Shown here in pieces: positions 17,505 through 27,300 of a stretch of 60,019 nucleotides of DNA (positions are counted from its first letter, which is position 1; each line of letters opens with the position of its first letter). The stretch is from Bacteroidales bacterium (GTDB lineage: Bacteria > Bacteroidota > Bacteroidia > Bacteroidales > UBA932): the NCBI GenBank assembly GCA_009777095.1, contig WRMN01000012.1:1-60019 (forward strand). Direction: 5' to 3'. Under the pieces are notes generated by a model. The model searched no databases, was not told the origin of the DNA, and saw only the letters and a list, made by a program, of their open reading frames with translations. Both the position numbers and the translations under genes were made by a program.

Positions 17505-19043
17505 ATGCTGATAAAGACCTTTGGAAGCGCCTGTTACGGAATTAGCGCAAGCACAATTACCATCGAAGTAGATGCCTCGCCAGGTTTTGGGTTTTGTATG
17601 GTAGGCTTACCCGACAGTGCAGTGAAAGAAAGCCAGCAACGCATTAGTACAGCCCTGCAAACCATAGGGTTCCGCATGCCCGGACGCAAGGTAGTCATTA
17701 ACATGGCTCCAGCCGATATTCGTAAAGAAGGCTCGGCTTACGATTTACCCTTAGCTATAGGGCTGTTAGCCGCATCTGAACAGTTAAAAGCCGACAAATT
17801 AGAGCGTTATGTGATTATGGGCGAATTGTCCTTAGACGGAAAATTGCGGCCTATCAACGGCGCCTTGCCTATAGCGCTGCAAGCACGGTACGAAAAGTTT
17901 GACGGTTTTATTTTACCATTAGAAAATGCCCGCGAAGCCGCTGTTGTAGATGGACTTGACGTTTACGGTGTGAGCGAATTACAGGAAGTTATCGACTTTT
18001 TTAATGAAAGCGCTACGCTTAGTCCTGTTAAAATTAATGTAAAAGCAGAATTTGAGCAGGTATGTAATTGCTATGATATTGATTTTGTTGATGTAAAGGG
18101 ACAGGAGAATGTTAAGCGGGCATTGGAAGTAGCGGCTGCCGGAGGACACAATATTATATTAGTAGGGCCGCCCGGCTCAGGTAAAACCATGTTAGCCAAG
18201 CGGTTGCCCACTATCTTGCCTCCCCTCACCTTGCAGGAAGCATTAGAAACTACTAAAATCCACTCTGTTGCAGGAAAAATGGATAAAAACAGCGGCCTTA
18301 TTGCCAAACGGCCTTTCCGTTCGCCGCACCACACTATATCTAACATAGGTTTAGTGGGTGGCGGCACTAACCCGCAGCCGGGGGAAATATCGCTGGCGCA
18401 CAACGGGGTGCTTTTTCTTGACGAGCTGCCTGAATTTCAGCGTACTGTGTTAGAGGTTATGCGCCAACCCTTGGAAGACAGGCATATTACGGTATCCCGC
18501 GCCCGCTATACCGTTGATTACCCTGCTAATTTCATGTTAGTAGCCTCTATGAATCCCTGTCCCTGTGGTAATTATAACCACCCCGACAAGAAGTGCCTTT
18601 GTCCGTACGGAGCGGTGCCCAAGTACCTCAGCCGCATTTCCGGCCCCCTACTCGACCGTATTGATATTCATATTGAGGTCGTTCCGGTTCCCTTTGCTCA
18701 GTTAGCGGAGCTACGGCCTGCGGAAGAAAGCGGCAGCATCAGGGAAAGGGTAATAACCGCCCGAAAGATTCAGGAGCAGAGATTTAGCGGAGAGGCACAA
18801 ATCCACTGTAATGCCATGATGCCATCGAGGTTGCTAAAAAAGTACTGCCGACTCGACGAAACCTGCACTGCCCTGATGAAAACAGCCGTAGAACGCGTTG
18901 GACTTTCGGCCCGCGCCTATGACCGAATATTAAAGGTAGCCCGCACCATCGCCGACATTGACCAACAGGCGAATATCCTTCCCGAGCACATATCTGAAGC
19001 CATTCAGTACCGCAACCTCGACCGCGAGGGCTGGGCAGGGTGA
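17505..19043 (+). CDS. comM: YifB/ComM-type AAA+ ATPase (Mg-chelatase-like)
   Basis: The family member ComM is a hexameric AAA+ helicase that aids branch migration when transformed DNA recombines. The 512-residue product has an N-terminal LonC/S5-like domain (about 1-170, including GFGFCMVGLPDSAVKES). The AAA+ core has Walker A GPPGSGKTMLAKR near 222-234 and Walker B LFLDELPEF near 304-312. A cysteine cluster CPCGNYNHPDKKCLCPYG near 353-370 and a C-terminal Mg_chelatase_C domain follow. Length is normal. It stands alone, with a gap of 191 bases downstream that holds only a short AT-rich hairpin at 19072-19090. Confidence 0.93.
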   Translation: MLIKTFGSACYGISASTITIEVDASPGFGFCMVGLPDSAVKESQQRISTALQTIGFRMPGRKVVINMAPADIRKEGSAYDLPLAIGLLAASEQLKADKLERYVIMGELSLDGKLRPINGALPIALQARYEKFDGFILPLENAREAAVVDGLDVYGVSELQEVIDFFNESATLSPVKINVKAEFEQVCNCYDIDFVDVKGQENVKRALEVAAAGGHNIILVGPPGSGKTMLAKRLPTILPPLTLQEALETTKIHSVAGKMDKNSGLIAKRPFRSPHHTISNIGLVGGGTNPQPGEISLAHNGVLFLDELPEFQRTVLEVMRQPLEDRHITVSRARYTVDYPANFMLVASMNPCPCGNYNHPDKKCLCPYGAVPKYLSRISGPLLDRIDIHIEVVPVPFAQLAELRPAEESGSIRERVITARKIQEQRFSGEAQIHCNAMMPSRLLKKYCRLDETCTALMKTAVERVGLSARAYDRILKVARTIADIDQQANILPEHISEAIQYRNLDREGWAG

Positions 19044-19234
19044 GAGATGATTGATTGTTTATAAATGATTATCTATAAGAATATTATAGAAAAATAGACA
19101 CTTTTTAAGTGCAGAGGTTTAACTTAAAATTGAAATTAATTGTGTACTTTTACATTCGATTTTGATAGCTTTTCAGTTTAAATTTTATACATACTGGCAA
19201 TTTACAAACCTTAATTTTTAATAAAAAGACCAAA

Positions 19235-20320
19235 ATGAAATCATTATTATCCTTACTTACAGCACTATTGCTTACTTGTAGTTTGCAACCGTCCTATGCG
19301 CAGAACGAAGACCGCCTTAAAACAATATCTTCGACTATAGATGATCTCGAACACAGTTTCGACATAGTCAACAAAAAGTTAGAAGATATCCTTTGGTACA
19401 ATAAAGTCGGCGATGTAGCCTTTATTGACAAGGTGCGTTTGGCAGGGCCTCCCAAAGCAGTGCAAACTCCAATCGAAAACCCTTTTCATGACGCCTTGCT
19501 CGACAACGACCTGCTGTTTTGGGCCTACATTTTTTTTCCCCTTGAAACGCGGCAGGAGGGAAAGTATCCCTTGGTTGTTTTCCCCCACGGAGGAGTTCAC
19601 GGAACATGGACTACCGGCTCCGCCCATATAATTCGTGAATTAGTGGCTCAGGGATATATTGTTGTCGCACCCGATTATCGCGGCAGCATAGGATACGGGA
19701 AGAGCTTCTACCGTGCTATCGACTACGGTGGCTTAGAGAATGAAGACGTATTAGCCTCAGTTTTATATATGATTGAAAATTACTCAATTATAGACACTTC
19801 GCGGGTTGGCTTGCTGGGCTGGAGCCACGGAGGCATGATCAGTCTGATGAATGCCCTAAAATATCCCGACCTATATGCCTGCGCTTATGCAGGAGTACCG
19901 GTGTCTGACCTCGCCTACCGTATCTCCTACCAGAGGCCGTCGTATGCGCTTAATTTCACTGCATCGTACCATATTGGCAAAATGCCGGAAGAAGCGCCCG
20001 AAGAGTACGCCCGCCGTTCGCCGGTAACGTATGCGCGCGACTTACGTATTCCGCTTATGATTACCACTGCCGAAAATGACGACGACGTAGGCGTTAATGA
20101 AGTACGGCGCATGATTGATTCGCTTATCTTCTATAGAAAAGATTTTGAATATAAGATTCATGGCCGTATGCCGGGCGGACATTTTTTAGACCGCATTGAT
20201 ACGAAGGAAGCAACCGACGAGCGTTTTCTTGCCTACAAATTTTTGGAACGTTATTTGAAACCTCAAAAACCTTTTGCCTCGCCCGCAGAAATGCGCAAGG
20301 CAGGCTATTTGTTCAATTGA
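19235..20320 (+). CDS. Exported S9-type (prolyl oligopeptidase-like) alpha/beta hydrolase
   Basis: The 361-residue product starts with a signal peptide (residues 1 to about 22, ending SYAQ), so it should act in the periplasm or outside. After a short helical lead, an alpha/beta hydrolase domain begins near 95. The oxyanion segment FPHGGVHG is near 116-123, the nucleophile elbow GWSHGG places Ser197, an acidic ENDDD run near 280-284 should hold the catalytic Asp, and GGHF gives His316. This arrangement is that of the S9 peptidase C-terminal domain, but the seven-bladed propeller of true prolyl oligopeptidases is missing, so it may be an esterase or a short-peptide hydrolase. It precedes the TPR-AraC regulator by 76 bases, in the same direction, and may belong to the SusCD locus. 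Confidence 0.8.
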   Translation: MKSLLSLLTALLLTCSLQPSYAQNEDRLKTISSTIDDLEHSFDIVNKKLEDILWYNKVGDVAFIDKVRLAGPPKAVQTPIENPFHDALLDNDLLFWAYIFFPLETRQEGKYPLVVFPHGGVHGTWTTGSAHIIRELVAQGYIVVAPDYRGSIGYGKSFYRAIDYGGLENEDVLASVLYMIENYSIIDTSRVGLLGWSHGGMISLMNALKYPDLYACAYAGVPVSDLAYRISYQRPSYALNFTASYHIGKMPEEAPEEYARRSPVTYARDLRIPLMITTAENDDDVGVNEVRRMIDSLIFYRKDFEYKIHGRMPGGHFLDRIDTKEATDERFLAYKFLERYLKPQKPFASPAEMRKAGYLFN

Positions 20321-20340
20321 TTAAAAAAATAGCTCAAATT

Positions 20341-20370
20341 TTGCAGATAGCCTTTTAATTCGTATCTTTG
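20341..20370 (+). promoter_or_regulatory. Promoter of the TPR-AraC regulator
   Basis: TTG at 20341-20343 and TATCTTTG at 20363-20370 are separated by 19 bases and match the Bacteroidota -33/-7 consensus. The regulator's ATG is at 20397. The promoter gives the regulator its own transcript, apart from the hydrolase gene upstream. Confidence 0.77.
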
Positions 20371-20396
20371 TAGCTGGCACATTTTGCAAGTTTGTT

Positions 20397-22031
20397 ATGT
20401 TTAAAAAAGCGCTCTTTATATCCGTTTTTATTCTTTCTACCGTAGCTGCGGCTAATGGACAAGAGGAGTCTATCGTTTCAGGGTACAAGGATTTAGCTCC
20501 GCAAAGATTGCTTGATACGGCGAAAGACCACTATAATGCCAACAATTATAGCGAGGCCTTGACTTGCTATAGTATCATCATTAACACCGTATCTGAAAAA
20601 AACGACAATAAACAAATACAGAGAGTGATTGAAGCGCTTTACTGGTCGGCCGTTATTTACATTGACAGAGGCGATTACCGCAGCGCTCACGATTTCCTTA
20701 TGCAGGCAATGACGCTTTCCGAAAATTTTAACCTGCCGGCCTATCGAGCAAATATCCTGAACGGTTTCGGTCGTGTCTATTTGAACCTAAACGAGTGCGA
20801 GATGGCTAAACAATTCTTTGTAAGAGCTAAACATTTACTTCAGGATAGTATTCGCTTCGTAATGGTATTGACTAATTTAAGCATTGCGGAACGTAGGCTC
20901 GGAAACATAGACAGCGCTTTCCTCCACCTCAACTATGCGCTGCAAGTCAGCCGACGGCACGAAGATATTCGGCTGCCTTTCATTATGGATAACTTTGCCG
21001 AATGTTACAGAGACCAACAACGCTACGACTCGGCTTTCCACTATCATCAATTAGCCCTGACTGTAGCAAAGGCACAAAACTTAATCAGAGTTGAGTCCTT
21101 CATACTGTATAACTTAGGCCGTCTGTTTTTTGAACGCGGGCAAATAGACTCCGCCGAGTATTACACCAATTTAGCGAATGCCATTGCCATAGAAAACAAC
21201 TTTTTGCAAAACTCGGCCGATAACTACCTGCTCTTGTCCAAAATAGCAAAGTCGAAAGGACTACAGCAAGAAGCCTTAGCGCATTTTGAAATGTACACCG
21301 CCTTAAATGATTCGATATCCCATACCGCGGCCTTAGGTTATGTCTTTCAAGAACAACATCTGCGCAATGTATCGAAAATGAATCAGCAAATAGAGCGACT
21401 CATTATAGAACATCGTATTAAGGAACAAACTAATCGCTATCGCCAAACCGTTTTGCTCATCATCTCAGCGGTTTTGCTATTAGTGAGCGGGGGACTGATC
21501 TTTTTTGTCGTTCAAAACAGAAGGTTGATATCAGTCCGTAAAGCACTGGTAAAGAAGAATGTAAAGATTATTGAGCTGATAGATTACCTTTCTTCTGCCG
21601 GAACGGACTTGCAGTCCATACTAAAAATCAGGCACAATACAGAAAGCTGCACCGCAGGCGTCAAAGATGAGAGGCAAAACGAGCTGCTTACAAAAATCCT
21701 GACAATCATGGAAGATACTGCTACGATTTGCGATACTGAGTTTTCGATTGAGCGGCTTGCCGAGTTGGCACATTCCAATCATAAATACGTTTCGCAGGTC
21801 ATTAACAGCACATTGGGACAAAACTTCCGATCCTTCCTGAACGGTTATCGGATACGTGAGGCTCAACGCTTGTTTTCGGAATCTGATGTTAGCAAATATA
21901 CCATTGAGTTTATTGCATTTAAAGTAGGATTTAAGTCCCGATACACCTTTTACGAGGTGTTTAAGGACATTATCGGAGTAACGCCTGCTTTCTATTTGAA
22001 GTCGGTACAAGCCAACGACGAACTTCGCTAA
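20397..22031 (+). CDS. Membrane-bound TPR sensor with C-terminal AraC-type DNA-binding domain
   Basis: The 544-residue product has a signal peptide (ending near AAANGQ) and a row of tetratricopeptide-type helical repeats from about 38 to 310. A helical connector leads to one membrane helix at about 351-373 (TVLLIISAVLLLVSGGLIFFV). A cytoplasmic stretch then ends in an AraC-type double helix-turn-helix at about 440-540, with the recognisable tail FIAFKVGFKSRYTFYEVFK and GVTPAFYLKS. This puts the TPR part outside and the DNA-binding part inside, so it can couple an external ligand to transcription in one step, without a kinase. The next gene, in the same direction after a 215-base gap with a palindrome, starts the SusCD operon and is the likely target. 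The ligand is unknown. Confidence 0.88.
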   Translation: MFKKALFISVFILSTVAAANGQEESIVSGYKDLAPQRLLDTAKDHYNANNYSEALTCYSIIINTVSEKNDNKQIQRVIEALYWSAVIYIDRGDYRSAHDFLMQAMTLSENFNLPAYRANILNGFGRVYLNLNECEMAKQFFVRAKHLLQDSIRFVMVLTNLSIAERRLGNIDSAFLHLNYALQVSRRHEDIRLPFIMDNFAECYRDQQRYDSAFHYHQLALTVAKAQNLIRVESFILYNLGRLFFERGQIDSAEYYTNLANAIAIENNFLQNSADNYLLLSKIAKSKGLQQEALAHFEMYTALNDSISHTAALGYVFQEQHLRNVSKMNQQIERLIIEHRIKEQTNRYRQTVLLIISAVLLLVSGGLIFFVVQNRRLISVRKALVKKNVKIIELIDYLSSAGTDLQSILKIRHNTESCTAGVKDERQNELLTKILTIMEDTATICDTEFSIERLAELAHSNHKYVSQVINSTLGQNFRSFLNGYRIREAQRLFSESDVSKYTIEFIAFKVGFKSRYTFYEVFKDIIGVTPAFYLKSVQANDELR

Positions 22032-22090
22032 GTTCATCTTCAGTACGCCGTCATTATAAACTATTTACCTAATTCTTATTAGTCGTATTA

Positions 22091-22114
22091 TGTCCAATTT
22101 CATGAATTTGGACA
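22091..22114. promoter_or_regulatory. 24-base near-perfect palindrome, candidate operator
   Basis: The bases tgtccaatttcatgaa plus tttggaca at 22091-22114 are self-complementary except for one symmetric T/T mismatch pair (positions 8 and 17 of the element). It is centred on TCATGA, 60 bases after the regulator stop and about 130 before the fimbrillin gene. No clear TAnnTTTG element is found in this gap, so an activator-dependent promoter is plausible. It has no T-run, so it is not a normal terminator. Binding by the upstream AraC-type regulator is inference. Confidence 0.5.
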
Positions 22115-22246
22115 GGCTTGGATATTCGGGCGAGGATATTTTATGCAATTTTGTATTAAGTATTAACAGGCAACCCTGCTACGAAAATTAAGTATGTATG
22201 AAAACTAACAACTTTCGATATTTATCCAAAATTAAACTACAACATT

Positions 22247-24298
22247 ATGAAACGAATTTTACTGTTTTTTATGCTTGCAATGCTCCTAATGGGAGGTTGC
22301 AAGAAGGACGAAAATGGTGGCGGCGACAATCCTTCGTTTAAGCTCACTGCTACGATGGGTCTTTTCACCTCCTCCGGTATGCCTTCGGAGTTGCAGGTGA
22401 AGTGGCCGGCAGAGGCAAGGATAGGACTCTTCGAGTTCGACCTCCAAAGCCAGCTTTTTCTTAACAGCAACCGCGAATTTACTATCCTCTCAGGGGGCGC
22501 CGGAAATACCAGCGCTATTTTTGGAGGAACGGCACAGACTAATGAGCCCTGGTCAAGCGGCCAGAAGATCTTCTATGCCTACTACCCCTACGACCCAGCG
22601 CAAACGATGGCAACAGCCGTAGCCTTCGCCCTGCCTGTGACTCAGACTCAGGTAGTAACCGACCCGCTTGCGCACATTGTCGAAGGCATCTTTATGACTA
22701 CGACCGAGGCTATTTCCCTCGGACAGACTCCGGAGACAGCCCTGACACTGCATCAGGCTACGACTGTACTGCAATTTGACCTGTCCAACCAGACTAATGA
22801 TCCATTGGATATAGACAAATTAGTGATAAGCGCAGGCGGCGCCACCATGTATAAATCGGGCGTTTACAATTTCCGTCAGAACGAATACACTTTTTCTTCT
22901 CAGGACAGGACGATGGAAATCACCCTGCTGACTGATGAGCCTGTAACGCTTGCCGTTGGAGAGTCAATGACATTCTATCTGACAATTTTCCCGTTGACCG
23001 TAGCGCAAGGCGGCGAACTGTCGTTGGCCATTCATACCGACCGAGACGTAGCAACGGTAACACAGGTAGCCTATCCCGATGCATTGAATTTCGAGGCGGG
23101 TAAATTCTACGCTACAGATGTTGTTATCACTGAGTTAACCTTTGCCACTCCGAAAACAATTGTACTGCCCGAAGAACAAAATTCGTTCATGGTAGCGCCG
23201 TCAGACAATGGGCTTGACACCTACCTGACGCTGCCCATTACCCGCGTCAACGAATTTTGGACCAGTGTTGATCCCTCGAAAATGATAGATGAAAGCACTC
23301 CGTGGATTGCCGAGATTATTTGGCAGGATTTCGACCTGACCGGAGCAAACGAGGTGTTGACCATAACCCCCGGCAAAGGTAGCGGCACCGGATCAACGAC
23401 ACGAATTGGTTTGACGCTGAAGTATTATCCTGCCGACCAGTGGGGCAACGCTGTGGTGGGTATCAGGAAATCGGACGGCGCAGGCAACCCTGCCAGCGAC
23501 TGGCTGTGGAGTTGGCATATATGGATTACCGATTTCACGGTTGATGACGCTGTTCCTTATACCGGTAGTATCATGGCAATGGATCGTAACCTCGGAGCGA
23601 AAGACAAAACGCCTGGCAGCGTCGGATCGTTGGGACTGTTTTACCAGTGTACCCGCAAAGATCCCTTCCCCGGAGCAGCAGCTGTCGTTCCAGGGACCAC
23701 TGCCCGCGCCGCTACTACACTTGCCTCATGGCCTGTGGAAGATCCGGGAGTTGGCGGATCCTTTGCCTATGCCGTACAAAATCCTACGACATTTGTTAAA
23801 GCGGTGCTTAGCACTTCTCCCTCCTATAGCAACAACGCGGGCGACTGGTTGCTCTCGCCTATGGCTAATCAAGTGATGGATTGGCGCAGGGAATTTAAAG
23901 CCATTCAAGATCCCTGCCCAAAAGGCTGGAAGATCGCTGATGTTCTCAGTTCAGGCGCGGCTTCCACCTACGACGGCTTTGTTTATAACACCACATTCGT
24001 ATATAATGCCGCTAACCACGGCTACTTCTATAACGCAACGGACTGGTTCCCGCTGGCCGGTTGGCTATACCCCGTTGACGGCGCATTAGATGGCGTCGGA
24101 GAGCGAATGAATATGGCTACAATGGGCGGTGCAACCAGAACCTTTAGTCCGGGGATACCCGGATTAGATGGTGTAACGAATTATGTTTTACGCACCATGT
24201 GGTTTACGACAACTTCCGGAACCAACAATGACAACAGCATGCAGCGTGCAGGCGGCTTTTCGGTAAGATGTGTTCGTTTCACGGCAGATGATAATTAA
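22247..24298 (+). CDS. Fimbrillin-like lipoprotein with FISUMP domain
   Basis: The 683-residue product has a lipoprotein signal with Cys18 (lipobox MGGC), so it should be membrane-anchored and may be surface-exposed. The N-terminal part (about 30-300) resembles the fimbrillin family: a beta-sandwich with AYYPYDP and a long TTTEAISLGQTPETALTLHQ strand pair. A middle beta-rich region follows. The C-terminal part from about 430 has landmarks of the Fibrobacter succinogenes major paralogous (FISUMP) domain: MAMDRNLGA, LGLFYQCTRKDPFPG, DPCPKGWKIAD, and the terminal GGFSVRCVRF. It is the first gene of the SusCD operon, 28 bases before susC. A ligand-binding or adhesive role at the surface is likely, but no substrate can be read from the sequence. 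Confidence 0.8.
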   Translation: MKRILLFFMLAMLLMGGCKKDENGGGDNPSFKLTATMGLFTSSGMPSELQVKWPAEARIGLFEFDLQSQLFLNSNREFTILSGGAGNTSAIFGGTAQTNEPWSSGQKIFYAYYPYDPAQTMATAVAFALPVTQTQVVTDPLAHIVEGIFMTTTEAISLGQTPETALTLHQATTVLQFDLSNQTNDPLDIDKLVISAGGATMYKSGVYNFRQNEYTFSSQDRTMEITLLTDEPVTLAVGESMTFYLTIFPLTVAQGGELSLAIHTDRDVATVTQVAYPDALNFEAGKFYATDVVITELTFATPKTIVLPEEQNSFMVAPSDNGLDTYLTLPITRVNEFWTSVDPSKMIDESTPWIAEIIWQDFDLTGANEVLTITPGKGSGTGSTTRIGLTLKYYPADQWGNAVVGIRKSDGAGNPASDWLWSWHIWITDFTVDDAVPYTGSIMAMDRNLGAKDKTPGSVGSLGLFYQCTRKDPFPGAAAVVPGTTARAATTLASWPVEDPGVGGSFAYAVQNPTTFVKAVLSTSPSYSNNAGDWLLSPMANQVMDWRREFKAIQDPCPKGWKIADVLSSGAASTYDGFVYNTTFVYNAANHGYFYNATDWFPLAGWLYPVDGALDGVGERMNMATMGGATRTFSPGIPGLDGVTNYVLRTMWFTTTSGTNNDNSMQRAGGFSVRCVRFTADDN

Positions 24299-24326
24299 TG
24301 TACAATTGATGTAAACACAAATAAAT

Positions 24327-27300
24327 ATGATGACACATTTTTCAAGAAAATATATGATTCCGCTCCTTGTGCTGATGCTATGCGTTATAACAGCATCGGG
24401 GCAGCAGGCGGAAATCACGCTTCGCGGTACTGTTAGCGGAGAAAACGGCGAACCGCTTGTAGGAGCGACTGTGATAAACGCCAACGGGCAGAAGCACGCT
24501 GTTACCGACTTAGATGGACGGTTTTCTATTGTTGCACATGCGGGCGACCGCATCTCTGTCAGATTAATGGGCTATAATACCTATGAAATAATTGTTGGCG
24601 ACCAAACCGAAGTTAACATATTGCTCACCGAAGACGCTATGTTGATAGACGAGGTGGTGGTTATAGGCTATGGTACGGCAAAGAGATCGACCATGGTAGG
24701 TTCGGTGGGGGTAGTACAGGCCAAGGATATTGAGAGACGTCCTGTAACAAGCGTTGGCGCGGTACTCTTTGGCGCTGCGTCGGGAATACTGTCCACCTCG
24801 GCTACAGGTATTCCGGGCGATGACCCCAGCATACGCATTCGCGGCTTCGGTTCTATCAATGCATCGAATAGCCCTATCATAATTGTTGACGGAGCGGAGT
24901 TCGGCCTCTCGCTGCGAACCATAAGCCCTGATGATATAGAAAGTATCAGTATTCTTAAAGATGCCTCTGCAACGGCAATTTTCGGTTCTCGCGGAGCAAA
25001 CGGCGTGGTGATGATTACCACCAAAAAAGGACGCAGCGACAAGTCAACCTTCTCGGTCAAACTGCAGCAGGGTATCAACATGCGCTTTATTCCCGAACAG
25101 GAAACGGCTTCGCCTCAAGAGTACTACCAATTGATGTTTGAAGCCAAGCGCAACAGCCTTTATTTTAATTCCAGCCTCAATATGGACATGGCCACTGCCA
25201 ATTTGATAGCAGTAAGAGGCGGAACATTCCGCGGCAATACCTACCAAAGTCTTTATGAAGAAATGGGCGGTTTTAACCCCTTCTACGGCATTGATAACAA
25301 CGAGATTATTGACCCTGTTACGGGCCTGCTTAACCCTGCCGCCACGCGCCTCAAATGGGGCGACGACCTTGATTGGGCTGCCCCGATGTCACGTGTGGGT
25401 AAACGTACCGACCTCTCGGTTTCGGCGGGCGGCGGAAATGCCAAAAGTGATTACTTTGTTTCGTTTAACTATCTGAACGACGATGCATGGATGCGGCGCA
25501 GTTTCACCGACCGAATGACGGTCCGCGCCAATATCAATTTTTCGCCCATAAAATGGCTGCGTATGGGAACAAACATTCTCGGCAGTTTAGTACACTCTTA
25601 TAACCAATCATGGTCGGGAGACGGAACGACCAATCCCTTCTATACGGCGCGCATTATTGGCTCAATTTATCCTGTGCATCTGCACGACCAGCTTACAGGC
25701 GAGTATATCCTTGATGCGAACGGTAATAAAATATGGGATACCGGCGGACAGGAGATCGACGGAGTAAGCTATCCCCGCCGTCCGGCGGCCAGCGGCAACC
25801 GCAATATCGTAGCTGAAATAATGTTGGACGACATGCAGTACAAGCGTCTCTCGCTACAGACGCGCACTTATGCTGAAATAATGTTCCTCAACGACTTCAA
25901 ATTCACCGTGAGCGCCAATATCGTTTACAGCCCCTATTCGGGCTATAGCTATTCGTCGAACAAGATAGGCGCGAATGCCGCTGCTGCAAATCCGGAAGAA
26001 AGAGGCGCATCGTCGCGAAGCGAGCGCACCAACTCGTATGAGACATACCAACAATTGCTTTCTTACAATAAAGTACTTGCGGATAAACACGAAATCAACG
26101 CGGTAATCGGCCATGAAAATTTCGAGACGTTTACCAAACAGGTTACCGCCAATCGCACAGGGCAAATCATGGACGGTAATATCGAACTGTCAAATTTTAT
26201 TAATATCTCATCACTGCCTAACAGTACCACTGACGAACATCGAACGGAAGGTTACTTTGCACGCGCTAACTATTCTTACGACAAGGGGCGTTTCAATGTG
26301 GAAGGCTCGTTTCGCCGCGATGGAACGTCAAAATTCCACAGAGACATACGCTGGGGCACTTTTGGTTCCATAGGCGCAGGCTGGACTGTTACCCGCGAGG
26401 ATTTTATGCAGCAACTTAACTGGATAAACAACCTCAAACTGCGTGCTTCGTATGGCTCTAATGGCAATCTCGAAGGAATTTCCAACTATGCATGGCAAGA
26501 TGTCTATTTTTTGAACCACAATAATCAAAACGAGCCGGGCTACTATATGGACCCTGAGGCTGCTAATCAATTCCTGACCTGGGAAAAATTAGTACAATTC
26601 TCCGTTGCTGTGGACTATGCGCTGTTCAATTCGCGTATCAAGGGTTCGGTGGAATTTTTTAACAAGGTTAACGAAGACTTGGTCTTTAGAGTAATCATGC
26701 CGTCCTCAACCGGTATGACTTCCCAAATGCAAAATATCGGTTCTCTTTATAACCGAGGCGTGGAAATTGATATTTCGGGCGACATCATTCGCAACAGCAC
26801 GCTGACATGGAATGTAGGCTTTACAGCGGCTACCTTGCGCAACCGTATAACCCGCATGCCTGACAACAATCCCGAATTACTTTCCGGAAACAAGAAACTC
26901 ATGTTGGGGCATTCGATATACGATTTTTGGCTGCGCGACTGGTACGGCGTTGACCCGCGGGACGGAGCGCCAGTCTATACCTATAACCCGGAAACATCGT
27001 GGAGCGAAGGTACTTGCCGCGTGATGGCAGACGGCACAGAGGTTACCACAGACATCAGCAAAGCGCTTTACAACTATGTAGGCTCTTCAATTCCTGACCT
27101 CTACGGAACACTGCGTACTTTTCTCTATTATAAAGGCTTCTCGCTTAACGTGAACTTCAGCTACCAGATAGGCGGCAAAACATACGATACCGTTCACCAA
27201 ACCCTTACACAGGCGGGACGTTACGGATATGCGATACACAAAGATTTGGTGAACCGCTGGCAGAAGCCTGGCGATATTACAGACGTACCGCGTATGGACA

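Noticed and set aside
19072-19090. AT-rich hairpin (tctataa/ttataga) after comM as a terminator
   Set aside because: The seven-base stem is almost all A and T and is followed by a mixed A-rich stretch, so it is too weak to call.
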